A stretch of 64,000 nucleotides of DNA, from positions 38,604-102,603 of the forward strand of contig JAXMBS010000008.1 in the NCBI GenBank assembly GCA_046349775.1, in the 5' to 3' direction. Below the pieces are notes generated by a model. That model ran no database searches and was not told where the DNA came from. It saw nothing but the letters and a program-made list of their open reading frames with translations. The translations under genes were made by a program, and so were the position numbers. Below are positions 9,623-17,963 of this stretch, one piece after another. This DNA comes from JAEUIG01 sp046349775. GTDB lineage: Bacteria; Planctomycetota; Planctomycetia; Planctomycetales; Planctomycetaceae. How positions within the stretch are numbered: position 1 is the first letter of the stretch; each line of letters starts with the position of its first letter.

Positions 9623-10252
9623 ATGCTCGAACAGACGCTGTTCAATTTCACCTCGCTCCTGTTCGTCGTTGACCCCTGGGGCGCGATTCCGGCATTTCTG
9701 GTGATGACGGCCGGCGACTCGCCGGTGCGCCGCCGCCAGACGGCCGTCAAGGCCACGCTGATTTCCTTTCTCGTGCTCGTCGTGTTCGCCATTGGGGGCA
9801 GCGCCCTGTTGCGACTGCTGGGCATCAGCATGCCGGCGTTCCGCATTGCGGGGGGCGTGGTGCTGTTTCTCGTGGCCTTCGACATGATCCGCGCACAGCG
9901 CACCAGCCAGGAAGGTCCGCAGGACATCGAAGAGGGCCGGATCAAGGAGGACGTGGCGATCACGCCGCTGGCGATCCCGATGCTGTCGGGACCGGCCAGC
10001 CTCGGCACGGTGATCCTGCTGGCCGGCCAGGCCGGCAGCGCGGCAGAGATCGCCGCGGTCTATACGGCGATTGCACTGGTGTCGCTCGTCAGTCTGGGAG
10101 TGCTGCTGTTCGCCGCCGGGTTTTTCTACCGCGTCGGCAGCACGGGCATTCACGTGCTCAGCCGCATCCTGGGACTGCTGCTGACGGCAATCGCGGTGCA
10201 GTTCGTGATCGATGGTCTCGCCGATGCCGGTTTCGCCGTCCGCAACCGCTGA
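9623..10252 (+). CDS. MarC family integral membrane protein
   Basis: A 209-residue protein with about six hydrophobic helices. It begins M-L-E-Q-T-L-F-N-F and contains the family motif F-V-V-D-P-W-G-A-I-P in the first helix (typical form D-P-x-G-x-x-P). It also has I-A-G-G-V-V-L-F-L-V-A-F-D-M, then the central I-T-P-L-A-I-P-M-L-S-G-P-A-S motif, all characteristic of MarC/UPF0056. The transported substrate of this family is not established; the early link to multiple antibiotic resistance was withdrawn. The start was chosen because the frame upstream of ATG 9623 overlaps the previous gene and is not membrane-like. It precedes the lipid-type cluster by 118 bases and may or may not belong to it. 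Confidence 0.85.
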   Translation: MLEQTLFNFTSLLFVVDPWGAIPAFLVMTAGDSPVRRRQTAVKATLISFLVLVVFAIGGSALLRLLGISMPAFRIAGGVVLFLVAFDMIRAQRTSQEGPQDIEEGRIKEDVAITPLAIPMLSGPASLGTVILLAGQAGSAAEIAAVYTAIALVSLVSLGVLLFAAGFFYRVGSTGIHVLSRILGLLLTAIAVQFVIDGLADAGFAVRNR

Positions 10253-10370
10253 CGCGCCGGCCCGATTGCCACTGCGGCATTGGCATGTCTAAAATACCTG
10301 CGTCGGCGTTGTTCGGCGCCAGACAGTATGCCGGCCGGAATCACTGCTCTTTTCTCAGGGCCGTCTGACA

Positions 10371-11653
10371 ATGCACCTGCTGTCGCGATTGCCGCGTCGC
10401 GTCCGCCGGAAAATCAGAGAGCAAATCATTCTTCGCCACCGCCGGAGTGACAAGGTCCTGTTTTCGGACACGACCTTGCGCGATGGCGAGCAGATGCCGG
10501 GCGCCACTCTCGATCCAGCGGAAAAAGTGCAGATCGCGCTGGCGCTCGAGGAACTCGGCGTGCATTCGATCGACGCCGGCTTCCCGGCCTCATCGGCCGC
10601 TGATGTCGAAGCCATTCGGCTGATGGTCCCGGTCGTCAAACGACCGGTCCTGACGGCGCTGTGCCGCACGCTCAACAGCGATATCGATCTGGCGAATGAG
10701 GCGCTCGACGGCCGCCCGCCCCACAAACGGGGCGTAAGCCTGTTCTGCGGCACCAGTCCACTGCATCGGCAGTACAAGCTGCAAAAGTCCCCCGTCGAGG
10801 TGCTCAAGCTGATCACGTCCGCGATTGCCTATGCCGGCGAGCGGTTTGACGTGGTGGTCTTCAGCCCGGAAGACGCGAGTCGTACCGAGCCGGAGTTCCT
10901 GCACGAGGTCTATCGAGAAGCCATCTCCGCAGGCGCGACGACCGTCGGCTTTCCCGACACAGTCGGCGTATTAACGCCCGACATGGCCCGACAGCGGCTC
11001 CGCGACGTCCAGGACCACGTGCCGAACATCGACAAGGTCCTCGTCGCCGTGCATTTCCACAACGATCTCGGCCTCGCCGTTGCCAATACGCTGGCCTGCA
11101 TTCAGGAAGGCGTACACGTTGTTCAATGCACGGTCAACGGCATCGGCGAACGGGCCGGCAATACTTCGCTCGAAGAAGTCGCCGTCGCGATGAGTCTGCA
11201 TCCCGATCAGTACGGCGAGCTGGTCGCTCCTGTTTGACTCGTCTCGCACCGACGTGTGAGCTCGTCTCAAGACTGACCGGCATTCCGCTGCCGATCAACA
11301 AACCGGTCGCGGGGAGGACCGTCTTCGCGACCGAAGCCGGTATTCACCAGGACGGACTGCTCAAGAATCCCGACACCTATCTGCCGTATCGCCCGGAGCG
11401 GGTGGGGGGCCGCGACATCGAACTGGTGCTCGGCCGCCACAGCGGTCGACGGGCCGTCGATCACCATCTCCGGACGCTCGGGCTCGAACTGACGGAGACG
11501 CAGTTGCTCAGCGTGCTCGAGGGGATTAAGCAACTCCCCAAAGGGACCGTGGTGGACGACGACCGTCTCCGATCAATTGCCGCCAGCGCGGTCGGTTCCC
11601 GTGTCGATGCTGTTCACTCAATTCCTCCAGCTCCGTCGTACTCACAGGCATGA
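10371..11653 (+). CDS. 2-isopropylmalate / homocitrate synthase-like enzyme (frameshifted)
   Basis: A DRE-TIM metallolyase that would condense acetyl-CoA with a 2-oxoacid. Motifs in order are D-T-T-L-R-D-G-E-Q-M-P-G-A, H-F-H-N-D-L-G-L-A-V-A-N-T (metal-binding histidines), N-G-I-G-E-R-A-G-N-T-S-L-E-E, A-G-I-H-Q-D-G-L-L-K-N-P and L-G-R-H-S-G-R. The frame opened at ATG 10371 stops at 11235. The rest of the protein (from about C-E-L-V-S-R-L-T-G, 11255 onward) continues in another frame, so one or two indels lie at about 11220-11258. The corrected product is about 425 residues. It lacks the C-terminal LeuA allosteric domain (usual LeuA is about 510-560), as in NifV, FrbC-like and other short forms. 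It heads the 10.4-17.9 kb cluster, so a specialised role in making an acyl precursor is plausible. Leucine synthesis is not excluded. Confidence 0.75.
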
Positions 11654-11678
11654 CCTGCCGGGCGGACATGGACGACGC

Positions 11679-13160
11679 ATGCCATCTCCCGCGACACTTC
11701 CGGCCAGCGATCAATTGCCGCCCTCCGCCGCGGCAAGCGATCGTCGCTACGAGGTACGCCTGACGCCGCTGGAAGAGTACATGCTGGCAGACGACCGCCG
11801 GCGGTATCCGCGTACGTTCGTCGTGACGTTGGAGTTCTCCGGCATTATCAGTCACGACGCGATCACGGCGGCCCTGCGACAGACGCTTGCCGATGAGCCG
11901 CGCTTGACGGCGCTGGTGCGACGATCCGGGTTCAGCGGTCACGTCTGGCAGCCGGTCCCGTTGCGGTCTGACATCGTCGAATGGGTGGCGGACGCTCGCT
12001 CCGTCGAACTGGCGACGGCGCGGCGCATCGATTTGCGTCGCGATCCCGGGCTGCGAATTGTCGTAGATGATCGCCCGTCGGGGGCACGTGTGCATCACGT
12101 GTTTCACCATGCTTGTTGCGACGGGACAGGGGCACTGGCGTTTCTGGGCCGGCTGTATGCCGCCTACAGCCGGATCATCTGTCCGGGGCAGCCGGTTCAA
12201 GTTGCCGCAATTGATCCGACGTCGATCTGCGCGGTCCACGTCGCGGAGGATCTGCCGCAACGCATCGGTTCGGAGTCGGCCGCAGCGAAGGCTGCCCTGC
12301 GGCGGACGATCGACGTGCTCGGCACCCGGGCGGTGGAATTGCGGGCGCGGTGCAGCGACTCGTCGCAACGCGAGTCCGACCCGATCCTGTTCCCCGGCAG
12401 CATCGCCAACGTGCTGACGAGCGCGCAGACACGTCAGCTCAAGCGTGCCGCCCGGATGCGATGCGCCACGCTGAACGATTTGCTGCTGAGTGCAATGTTT
12501 TGCACGCTGCGTGACTGGAACGCTCGCAGCGACCCCGCGGCGCAGCGCGCCTGGTACCGGATCATGGCGCCGGTCGATCTGCGCAGTCCGGCGCACGACC
12601 GGCTTCCGGCCGCCAATCTCGTCAGTTGCGTGTTTGTGACCCAGCGGGGCGTTGCGTGCAACGATCGCGAGAGGCTGTTGTCCGCCGTCTCCCAGCGGAT
12701 GCAGTACGCGGTCGGCTCGCGGTCCGCGCTCATCATGTTCCACGCGATCCGCCGGTTGTCGCGCGTGCCCGGCCTGCTTGCACTGGTGCTGGTTGCGTGG
12801 CGCGTGCAGGCCACGGCCATGGTGAGTTATGTCGGCGACGCCGGCCGCGCGCTGCAGGCAATGTTTCCGCTGCGGCGCGGCCGCTGCCGAATCGGCGACG
12901 TTGAACTGCGGCAGGTCACCGCCACCGGGCCGGTGCGTCCCGGGATGTCCGTGAATCTCACGGCCGGCGTGTACGCGGGGGAACTGGTTCTCAACCTGGC
13001 CCTCGATCCGTACCGTTTCATGCGCGCCGAGGCGGAGCAGTTTCTCGCACACTTTGTCGAACACTTGCTGGCGTTTGCCGATGACGCCAGACTGCCGGCA
13101 GCCACGTCCGATCCTGCCGTTGACGTCCTGCAGGCGATGCAGCCGAATGCCCGCGACTGA
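11679..13160 (+). CDS. Stand-alone condensation-domain-type acyltransferase
   Basis: A 493-residue protein related to the CoA-dependent acyltransferase superfamily (NRPS condensation domains, PapA, WS/DGAT). The key evidence is H-H-A-C-C-D-G at residues 143-149, which fits the catalytic HHxxxDG motif, in a chloramphenicol-acetyltransferase-like setting (R-V-H-H-V-F upstream). A later segment N-L-T-A-G-V-Y-A-G-E-L-V-L-N-L resembles the second lobe. Family members transfer acyl groups to amines or alcohols to give amides or esters. There are no adenylation or carrier domains, so it works as a free-standing enzyme. ATG 11679 was chosen because the upstream part of the frame overlaps the previous gene. 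It lies 25 bases after the synthase-like gene and overlaps the following desaturase by 14 bases, so it is almost certainly in the same operon. Confidence 0.65.
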   Translation: MPSPATLPASDQLPPSAAASDRRYEVRLTPLEEYMLADDRRRYPRTFVVTLEFSGIISHDAITAALRQTLADEPRLTALVRRSGFSGHVWQPVPLRSDIVEWVADARSVELATARRIDLRRDPGLRIVVDDRPSGARVHHVFHHACCDGTGALAFLGRLYAAYSRIICPGQPVQVAAIDPTSICAVHVAEDLPQRIGSESAAAKAALRRTIDVLGTRAVELRARCSDSSQRESDPILFPGSIANVLTSAQTRQLKRAARMRCATLNDLLLSAMFCTLRDWNARSDPAAQRAWYRIMAPVDLRSPAHDRLPAANLVSCVFVTQRGVACNDRERLLSAVSQRMQYAVGSRSALIMFHAIRRLSRVPGLLALVLVAWRVQATAMVSYVGDAGRALQAMFPLRRGRCRIGDVELRQVTATGPVRPGMSVNLTAGVYAGELVLNLALDPYRFMRAEAEQFLAHFVEHLLAFADDARLPAATSDPAVDVLQAMQPNARD

Positions 13161-14190
13161 ATTTACCGCCGCCGAGTCTCAGGCACTGGACGAAAGTCCG
13201 CTCTGGCCGCGACTGCTCGTCTTCCCGGCGGCGTACGCCGGTTTCGCCATGCTGTTGTTCCAATGGCCCACCGGACACTGGGCCGCGCAGTGCCTGATTG
13301 CAATCGCTACGGCGTATTGTCTGCTGTGCTGGACGAGTTGCCTGCATGAAACAGCGCATCAGACGCTGTGCAGCACACGCTGGGTGAACATCGTGCTGGG
13401 GAAGGTCCTTGGGACGACGATGCTGGTTCCGTACACGGTGTACCGCGAAACGCACATTCGGCATCACGCCTATCTGAACAAGCCCGCCGACTGGGAACTC
13501 TGGCCGTACTCCGACCCGCAGGCGCCGCTCTGGTTTCGCCGCGTATTTGTGTGGTGCGACCTCGTGTTCGGCTGGCTGGTCAATCCCTGTGTTTACGGCC
13601 GCATTTTTTTTCACCGTGATTCGCCGATTGCATCGCCGGACATTCGCCGCGTCATCCGGCGTGAGTACCGTGCGATCGTGATCACCTGGACGGTCCTGAT
13701 TGGCGGCGGCGTCTGGCTGCTGGCAATCCACCGGCCGGCCGGTCTCGGCTGGTGGTGGCTCGTGCCGATCCCACTTTCCGGCATGCTGCAAAGCGCTCGT
13801 AAGTTGACCGAGCACCTGGGCATGCGCAGTTACGATCCAATGCTCGGCACGCGCAGCGTGGCAGGGGAGGGGTGGATCACGCACCTGTGCACCTGGCTCA
13901 ATTTCGACATTTTCGTGCACGGACCGCATCACCGGCACCCGAAGGTGGCACACCATCTCCTGCGTGAGACGTTGCGCGACTGTGAGACGGACAACCGGGA
14001 AATCGCCTGGCCGGTCTTCGCGACGTACCGTACGGCCATCTGGGACATGCTCCCGTGGATGTGGCGGAACCCCGGCGTCGGGATCAACGTCGGAGCACCC
14101 CCCGTTTCCCGCACACACATCGAAGACTGCCAGAACTTCGTCGAGGACGTGAACCGAGACATCCTGACGCCCGAGGAGGTCGGACGTTGA
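13147..14190 (+). CDS. Fatty acid desaturase family membrane enzyme (first copy)
   Basis: A 347-residue integral membrane di-iron enzyme. The three histidine boxes are H-E-T-A-H (residues 67-71), H-I-R-H-H (103-107) and H-G-P-H-H (258-262), with hydrophobic helices before, between and after them. Such enzymes insert double bonds or hydroxyl groups into acyl chains or sphingoid bases, using oxygen and an electron donor. ATG 13147 overlaps the end of the acyltransferase gene; upstream residues in this frame are arginine-rich shadow. The sulfotransferase that follows starts inside its stop codon. The protein differs clearly from the second desaturase in this cluster (15.. kb downstream at 16503), so the two probably act at different positions or on different substrates. 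Confidence 0.8.
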   Translation: MPATEFTAAESQALDESPLWPRLLVFPAAYAGFAMLLFQWPTGHWAAQCLIAIATAYCLLCWTSCLHETAHQTLCSTRWVNIVLGKVLGTTMLVPYTVYRETHIRHHAYLNKPADWELWPYSDPQAPLWFRRVFVWCDLVFGWLVNPCVYGRIFFHRDSPIASPDIRRVIRREYRAIVITWTVLIGGGVWLLAIHRPAGLGWWWLVPIPLSGMLQSARKLTEHLGMRSYDPMLGTRSVAGEGWITHLCTWLNFDIFVHGPHHRHPKVAHHLLRETLRDCETDNREIAWPVFATYRTAIWDMLPWMWRNPGVGINVGAPPVSRTHIEDCQNFVEDVNRDILTPEEVGR

Positions 14191-15284
14191 CGCGCTCGCG
14201 CCGGACTCCGCATCCCCTCTGCGGCAGCACGACACGCACCTGGCTGCGGACCGTTGCGCGCTACGGGGCGCGGCAGATGCGCTGGCGTCGCCTGCTCACA
14301 ATCACCGCGCTCGTTGCGGCCGGCGCGCCGTTTCGGGTGTACGAAGCGCTCCGCTGGAACCGCACGCTTGCGGGCATCAATATCACCGCGCCGGTGTTTA
14401 TCATCGGTCACTGGCAAAGCGGACATTCGTTGGCACAAGCGCTCTTCGCGTGCGATCCGCAGTGCGCGACACTACGCCTGCGTCACGCCGTACAGCCGGC
14501 AGCCTGCCTGACGGTGCAACCGATCCTGCGAAGAATCCTCCAGCGCCGATTGCCGCAGCAGCGCATCGCCGACAGTCTCCCGCATCACCTCGATGCGCCG
14601 CAGGGAAACGACCTCGCCCTCGGCCTGCTCACCGGGCTGTCGATCTACAACGCCTGGTACTTCCCGGAGTCCGCGGCCGACATCTTCCGCAATGAAGTGC
14701 TGATGAACGGAGTACCGCCTGCACGTCTCACAGACTGGCAGCGCCAGTATCGACGACTTCTCCAGAAGCTGCTGTTCGAGTCGGGCCGCCCATGCGTGGC
14801 GGTGCGCAATGCGGGCGACACGGCGAGAATTCCCCAACTCCTCGACGCCTTTCCCGATGCACGGTTCGTCTTCTGCCATCGCCACCCGTATGAGGTGTTT
14901 GCCGCGTCGCTGGAACGCTGCGAGCGTCTGACGCACGCGTTCTCGCTCAGTCCACGCACACCACCGCCCGATGCCGAGTCGCTCACGCTGGACTGGTACG
15001 AGCAACTTCTCCAATGCTACCTGCGGAATCGGAGGAAGATTCCTGCCGGCCGGCTCATCGAAGTGGCCTACGCCGATTTGCACCAACGGCCCGCTGCGGC
15101 CATGCAGCGGATTTATGAAGCCCTGGGGTTGCCGGGATTCGACGAGGCTCGTTCCGGCATGCAGCGACTGCCGCAGGAACAGGCGTGGGAACTGGCAGGC
15201 GCTCGTCCGTTGACAGAGCGGCAGCGGCAAGCCGTCACCGACCGCTGGGACTTCGCATTTCGCGAATGGGGCTATCTCGCATAA
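14187..15284 (+). CDS. Sulfotransferase family protein with altered PAPS-binding loop
   Basis: A 365-residue protein. I place the start at TTG 14187, which overlaps the previous TGA as TTGA and follows an excellent gaggagg ribosome site at 14174-14180. The sulfotransferase fold is supported by P-V-F-I-I-G-H-W-Q-S-G-H-S at residues 69-81 (5' phosphosulfate loop), F-P-D-A-R-F-V-F-C-H-R-H-P-Y (3' phosphate region) and the C-terminal A-Y-A-D-L-H-Q-R-P segment. Compared with the usual G-H-W-R-S-G-T-T, the Arg is replaced by Gln and a Thr by His. The usual L-K-S/N-P-A-H/N-T element has become V-R-N-A-G-D-T. It may use another donor, be inactive, or act as a partner of the intact paralogue that follows at once. 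Confidence 0.75.
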   Translation: MTRSRRTPHPLCGSTTRTWLRTVARYGARQMRWRRLLTITALVAAGAPFRVYEALRWNRTLAGINITAPVFIIGHWQSGHSLAQALFACDPQCATLRLRHAVQPAACLTVQPILRRILQRRLPQQRIADSLPHHLDAPQGNDLALGLLTGLSIYNAWYFPESAADIFRNEVLMNGVPPARLTDWQRQYRRLLQKLLFESGRPCVAVRNAGDTARIPQLLDAFPDARFVFCHRHPYEVFAASLERCERLTHAFSLSPRTPPPDAESLTLDWYEQLLQCYLRNRRKIPAGRLIEVAYADLHQRPAAAMQRIYEALGLPGFDEARSGMQRLPQEQAWELAGARPLTERQRQAVTDRWDFAFREWGYLA

Positions 15285-16501
15285 TGCACGGACTTCCGCG
15301 TGAAGGCGACATGCCGGCTGACAGAAGTACTCACAAGCGCCGGTCGGGCCGCCGCTGGTCGCCGCATCTGCTCGCTTCCGGGCATATCCTGCAGACCGGC
15401 CGCATCTTCCGACACTACGGACGCGAGATTGACGCTCGTTATTACCTTCGTGCCGCCGCCATCCCGGTCGTCTCGCTGCTGCACACACCGTTCGCTGCTG
15501 CCGAAGCGCTCCTCACACACCGCCGCATCCGCCAACAGCCGTTGGCCGATCCGCTCGTGATGATTATCGGCCACTGGCGCAGTGGCACGACCAATCTGCA
15601 CAACTACCTGCTGCAGGATCCGCGGTTTGGCTGCGTCTCGTTGCTGCATTGCCTGGCGCCGCACGAGTTTCTCTCGTTGCGCCGCCTGGCGCGGCGCCTG
15701 CTCCGGCATCTGGTCTTTACGCAGCGGCCTATGGACCGAATGCAGACCGGCCTGAGCGAACCGATGTCCGAAGATTTTGCGCTCGTGGGCATCACCGACC
15801 AGACGCATTACCTCGGTTACTTTTTTCCGCGACAATTGACACGCACGTTCCGTGAGACAGTGCTGTTTGAGGGGGTCTCCACAGATTGCATTGATCGTTG
15901 GGCGCGCGACTACACCCGGCTCCTGCAGAAGGTGACGCTGGCCTGTGAAGGACGCCCGCTCGTTCTCAAGAATCCGGCCAACACCGGTCGGATCCGCCAG
16001 TTGCTGGCACAGTTTCCACGGATGAAGTTCGTCTTTGTCCGGCGCAATCCGTTCGTGGTGCACGCTTCGACCATGCGGCTGATGGAGCGATTCCTCGATC
16101 ACTGGGCGCTGCAGGCCTGCCCGCGGGATGAACTTGAGCGGTCGGTGCTCCAGCGGCATGCGCTCCTGCTGGAGCGCTACCTGGCCGATCGCGACCTGGT
16201 TCCCCGCGGACAACTGGTCGAGGTCGAGCACGATGAGATCGTGGCCCGGCCGGTCGCGACGATCGAGCGGGTCTACGAGCAGCTCGGACTCGGCGACTTC
16301 GCAGCCGTCCGTCCCGCCATCGAAGCGTACGCCGCTTCTGTCACGGACTACAAGACGAACGAGTACCAGTTCGCGCCGGAGACGATTGCAGCCGTGCGCG
16401 ACGCACTCGGCTTCCTGATCGACCGCTGGGGCGATGCGCCCCCCGAGGCGACAACGACGACTTCCAATCCTTTGTCCTTCATGACTGCCCAGGGCCACTA
16501 A
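15284..16501 (+). CDS. PAPS-dependent sulfotransferase (canonical copy)
   Basis: A 405-residue sulfotransferase. The start ATG 15284 shares one base with the TAA of the preceding gene; ATG 15311 is a possible alternative. It has the complete P-loop-like G-H-W-R-S-G-T-T at residues 96-103, then L-H-N-Y-L-L-Q-D-P, L-K-N-P-A-N-T-G-R-I, and M-K-F-V-F-V-R-R-N-P-F for 3' phosphate binding. It should transfer sulfate from 3'-phosphoadenylylsulfate to a hydroxyl or amine. The short hydrophobic N-terminal part (A-I-P-V-V-S-L-L-H-T-P-F) may associate with the membrane. Together with its degenerate neighbour it looks like a tandem duplication within the cluster. Confidence 0.8.
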   Translation: MHGLPREGDMPADRSTHKRRSGRRWSPHLLASGHILQTGRIFRHYGREIDARYYLRAAAIPVVSLLHTPFAAAEALLTHRRIRQQPLADPLVMIIGHWRSGTTNLHNYLLQDPRFGCVSLLHCLAPHEFLSLRRLARRLLRHLVFTQRPMDRMQTGLSEPMSEDFALVGITDQTHYLGYFFPRQLTRTFRETVLFEGVSTDCIDRWARDYTRLLQKVTLACEGRPLVLKNPANTGRIRQLLAQFPRMKFVFVRRNPFVVHASTMRLMERFLDHWALQACPRDELERSVLQRHALLLERYLADRDLVPRGQLVEVEHDEIVARPVATIERVYEQLGLGDFAAVRPAIEAYAASVTDYKTNEYQFAPETIAAVRDALGFLIDRWGDAPPEATTTTSNPLSFMTAQGH

Positions 16502-16502
16502 C

Positions 16503-17531
16503 ATGCGTCCCACGCCGGCCATTCGCGAGCGTCTCGTTCACTGGCAGCAGAACAGGTCGCCGCGAGCGATGCTGCACGGCTCACTGACGTTTCTGCAAGC
16601 GGCGCTGTGGGGGGCCGCCATCTGGGCCTGGCAGCAGGAGCACCACGTATTGCTGGGGGCGATCTGGCTGACTTCAATCATCGTGGCGCACAACAAGCTG
16701 ATCGCCTTCCACGAAGCCGCGCACGGGCTGCTGCAACCGATCCGCTGGCTGAACGAGTTGATCGGCCAGATTCTGGGTTGCATTACGCTCGTGCCGCTGA
16801 CCGCGTACCGCATGGTGCACGCGCAGCACCATGCGTACGTGGGAACCGTCCGGGACGTCGAGTTCTGGCCGTTCGTCGATCCGACTGTTTCGCGGCCGCG
16901 GCGCGTATTCGCGGTTCTTGCGGAGCTGCTGTGCGCCTACGCGTACGATCCGCTGATCTTTTTGCGCGGAGTCTATGTGCTGCGCGACGTTCCAGCCGCA
17001 CAGCGGCGGCGCGCCTGGCGCGAATACGCCGTCTGCTGTTGCGCGTGGTGTACGCTGGCGGTCGTGCTGACCTGGCGCGGGTGGTGGCCGGAATTCTGCG
17101 TCGCGTTCCTGATTCCGAGTTACATCGCGGCAGGCATCAACGCCGTGCGGCGGATGGTCGAGCATCTGGGCCTGCTGGGTGACACGATCGAAACCAAGAC
17201 GCGGACCATTATCCCTGGCGGGGTGGCGGATCAGGCGCTGTCCGCCGCCGCTCTCCGCGTGAACTACCACACGCTTCATCACCGGTATGCGCGCGTGCCG
17301 TATTACTATCTTGCCGAAGCAACCCGCCTTGTCTACGCCGAGAATTTCAACCGCATGCCGGTCTTTCCGTCCTACTGGCGAGCGCTCCTCGACACGCTGC
17401 CGCATCTTGCCAATCCGCGCATCGGCGCGCAATGGCTCACGAACGGATCTCCACCAGCGCAACAAAGTACGTCCACCTCGCCGACCTCCGTGGACGCCTC
17501 CTCATCGGACCTCCATAATGGCCGGCGATGA
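16503..17531 (+). CDS. Fatty acid desaturase family membrane enzyme (second copy)
   Basis: A 342-residue membrane di-iron protein starting one base after the sulfotransferase stop. Histidine boxes are H-E-A-A-H (70-74), H-A-Q-H-H (106-110) and H-T-L-H-H (256-260). The third box, N-Y-H-T-L-H-H-R-Y, resembles acyl-lipid and sphingolipid desaturases and hydroxylases more than the H-G-P-H-H form in the first copy. It probably modifies a lipid acyl chain. The last 25 residues are Ser/Thr/Pro-rich and not conserved-looking. The next gene starts in its stop codon (ATGA). Confidence 0.8.
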   Translation: MRPTPAIRERLVHWQQNRSPRAMLHGSLTFLQAALWGAAIWAWQQEHHVLLGAIWLTSIIVAHNKLIAFHEAAHGLLQPIRWLNELIGQILGCITLVPLTAYRMVHAQHHAYVGTVRDVEFWPFVDPTVSRPRRVFAVLAELLCAYAYDPLIFLRGVYVLRDVPAAQRRRAWREYAVCCCAWCTLAVVLTWRGWWPEFCVAFLIPSYIAAGINAVRRMVEHLGLLGDTIETKTRTIIPGGVADQALSAAALRVNYHTLHHRYARVPYYYLAEATRLVYAENFNRMPVFPSYWRALLDTLPHLANPRIGAQWLTNGSPPAQQSTSTSPTSVDASSSDLHNGRR

Positions 17532-17878
17532 CCACTTCACAGACCGGGGGGATGAATCGCACGCTGACCGGCGTGCTGGCGGTCGGATGTGCGATGGCAG
17601 GCATCGCGCTGTGCGCCGTGCGCGGGACGAGTGACACGTTCGGTGCCGGTCTGATTCGCGCCGGGCTCGTCCTGGGCGCCCTGTGGTGCGCACTGCCGAC
17701 GCGCGCGCGCCAAGCGGCATGGGCCGGCGTCTCGCCCTATGCTGTCGGCGGCGTGGCGATCGCACTGGCCGTGTTCGTGCGGCATCTGCGGGTGCTGCTG
17801 CCGCTGACGGTGGGCCTGGCCTTCGTGGCCTATCTGCTGAGACCCCGCAAGCCGCGCGCGCCGCGGTCATCGCGATAG
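17528..17878 (+). CDS. Small hydrophobic membrane protein ending the cluster
   Basis: A 116-residue protein whose ATG overlaps the stop of the desaturase (ATGA at 17528-17531), which implies translational coupling. Three hydrophobic segments are visible (about residues 11-26, 38-57 and 70-105), with a basic tail (R-P-R-K-P-R-A-P-R). I recognise no family. Its position suggests a subunit, scaffold or transporter accessory for the lipid-modifying enzymes, but that rests on context only. Confidence 0.5.
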   Translation: MTTSQTGGMNRTLTGVLAVGCAMAGIALCAVRGTSDTFGAGLIRAGLVLGALWCALPTRARQAAWAGVSPYAVGGVAIALAVFVRHLRVLLPLTVGLAFVAYLLRPRKPRAPRSSR

Positions 17879-17963
17879 GCGACCGTGACCAAGGTGAGAG
17901 GACCTGGGCCTTGATGCTGCGGTCTGCCCTTGGTCCTCGATCCCTCCGCCCTCGGCCACGTCA

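Noticed and set aside
10371..11653. Calling the synthase-like gene leuA
   Set aside because: It lacks the regulatory domain, is frameshifted and heads a specialised cluster, so the specific symbol is not justified.
11526..13064. A 512-codon open frame opposite the acyltransferase
   Set aside because: The product is Arg/His/Gln-rich with no motifs, while the plus strand has HHxxxDG and operonic overlaps.
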